64,000 nucleotides of DNA from Rosenbergiella epipactidis. Lineage in GTDB: Bacteria > Pseudomonadota > Gammaproteobacteria > Enterobacterales > Enterobacteriaceae. The notes under the pieces were generated by a model. That model was not told the DNA's origin. It saw only the letters and a program-made list of their open reading frames with translations, and made no database searches. This document shows, piece by piece, positions 63,608 to 64,000 of this stretch. The stretch spans positions 62,001-126,000 of the forward strand of contig NZ_JABBFQ010000005.1 in the NCBI RefSeq assembly GCF_018494055.1. The letters run 5' to 3'. The position numbers and the translations under genes are program-made. Numbering within the stretch: the first letter of the stretch is position 1; each line of letters opens with the position of its first letter.

Positions 63608-64000
63608 ATGTTCACTCTTTTAAAATCCCAATTAGCGCTTCTTCGCCCGAGTGAGCAACCTGATTATATTTTACGCTTTTTAATTTCCCAGGTTGAACAA
63701 GGTCATCTTGCCTCTGGGTATAAACTTCCCTCTGTACGGGCGTTGTCTTCTCAACGACAAATTAATTATGCCACCGTTCAAAAAGCCTACCATCAATGTA
63801 AATTGGCAGGCGTTATCACCTCGCGTCCCGGAAAAGGCAGTTTTATTAGCCGCCGAGGTATCGTTGAAGCGCTACAGAGCAGCCACGACTTAACGTCGAT
63901 GAATTCGCCCCTTAGCGAGCACTCTGAGGAGCTGTCGTTAGAATTAAAACAGCAAGCGATCTCCTCAATCTATGACTATGATTTTCGGACTATTTTTCGC
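63608..64000 (+). CDS. MocR/GntR-type regulator, N-terminal part (runs off the window)
   Basis: The open frame from ATG 63608 to the window end (131 codons) starts with a GntR-type winged helix: ILRFLISQVEQGHLASGYKLPSVRALSSQRQINYATVQKAYHQCKLAGVITSRPGKGSFISRRG. That is the MocR arrangement, in which an aminotransferase-like domain usually follows; SIYDYDFRTIF at the end may be the linker. The family of the missing part cannot be seen. The SD is within a hairpin, which suggests translational or autogenous control. Confidence 0.75.
   Translation, partial: MFTLLKSQLALLRPSEQPDYILRFLISQVEQGHLASGYKLPSVRALSSQRQINYATVQKAYHQCKLAGVITSRPGKGSFISRRGIVEALQSSHDLTSMNSPLSEHSEELSLELKQQAISSIYDYDFRTIFR

Overview
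The window reads as a chromosomal or large-plasmid segment of a plant- or insect-associated enterobacterium. The best fit is Erwiniaceae (the Pantoea, Erwinia and Tatumella group). The grounds are close similarity of recalled E. coli proteins (RluF, the Paa set, SsuD, MdfA-like) to the products here, a desferrioxamine locus in the order dfoJ-dfoA-dfoC with foxR as known from Erwinia and Pantoea, and a thiOSGF thiamine locus, which in that group is often plasmid-borne. No rRNA, tRNA, CRISPR array or replication origin was recognised. Taxonomy and replicon type are inference.

Layout. 1-135: end of a DUF4282-like membrane protein. 280-4033: a rearranged alkanesulfonate locus (ssuA on +, convergent with ssuC-ssuB-ssuD on -). 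4195-8865: dienelactone hydrolase, LysE-type exporter, a solitary MetJ-controlled methionine-binding lipoprotein, a small membrane-anchored protein, and a secreted tannase/feruloyl esterase gene interrupted by one in-frame amber codon. 8870-14373: a thiamine operon with promoter, TPP riboswitch, thiO-thiS-thiG-thiF and a precursor ABC transporter (ATPase, permease, binding protein). 14428-16582: rluF and a fold-type I aminotransferase.

16948-23468 is a catabolic island: GntR regulator, soluble Cache-domain protein, dicarboxylate-type symporter, secreted royal-jelly/yellow-family beta-propeller, and a wrecked gluconate permease gene. The permease gene is split by 1.5 kb of AT-rich debris holding an IS3-family remnant, an orphan periplasmic protein and the tail of a GH19 lysozyme/chitinase. 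23755-35197: a Tat-type FAD oxidoreductase, then the desferrioxamine system (foxR receptor, dfoS exporter, dfoC, dfoA, dfoJ and a divergent siderophore-interacting reductase) with Fur-box-like sites. 35294-39789: Pmp3-like peptide, ECF sigma factor with NrsF-type anti-sigma, DsbD-like reductant importer, periplasmic peroxiredoxin, cytochrome b561 and a GST.

39862-52926 is a phenylacetate catabolon, paaABCDEFGHJK plus paaX and paaY on the - strand and paaZ divergent. It lacks paaI and has a CRP-type site and mirrored PaaX-like half-sites in the divergent promoter. 52993-55556: two surface-polysaccharide-type acyltransferases. 55597-61400: aldehyde dehydrogenase, triheme cytochrome c, PQQ quinohemoprotein alcohol dehydrogenase and an outer-membrane MetA-pathway-type protein, forming a periplasmic alcohol-oxidation module. 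61660-64000: a doubtful small ORF, a GNAT/XRE-cupin divergent pair, a truncated YmgB/AriR-like gene and the start of a MocR/GntR regulator running off the end.

The functional themes are scavenging of sulfur, methionine, thiamine precursor and iron, and degradation of plant-derived aromatics and alcohols. Tannase and dienelactone hydrolase, PQQ alcohol dehydrogenase with aldehyde dehydrogenase, and phenylacetyl-CoA breakdown would fit together on plant tissue.
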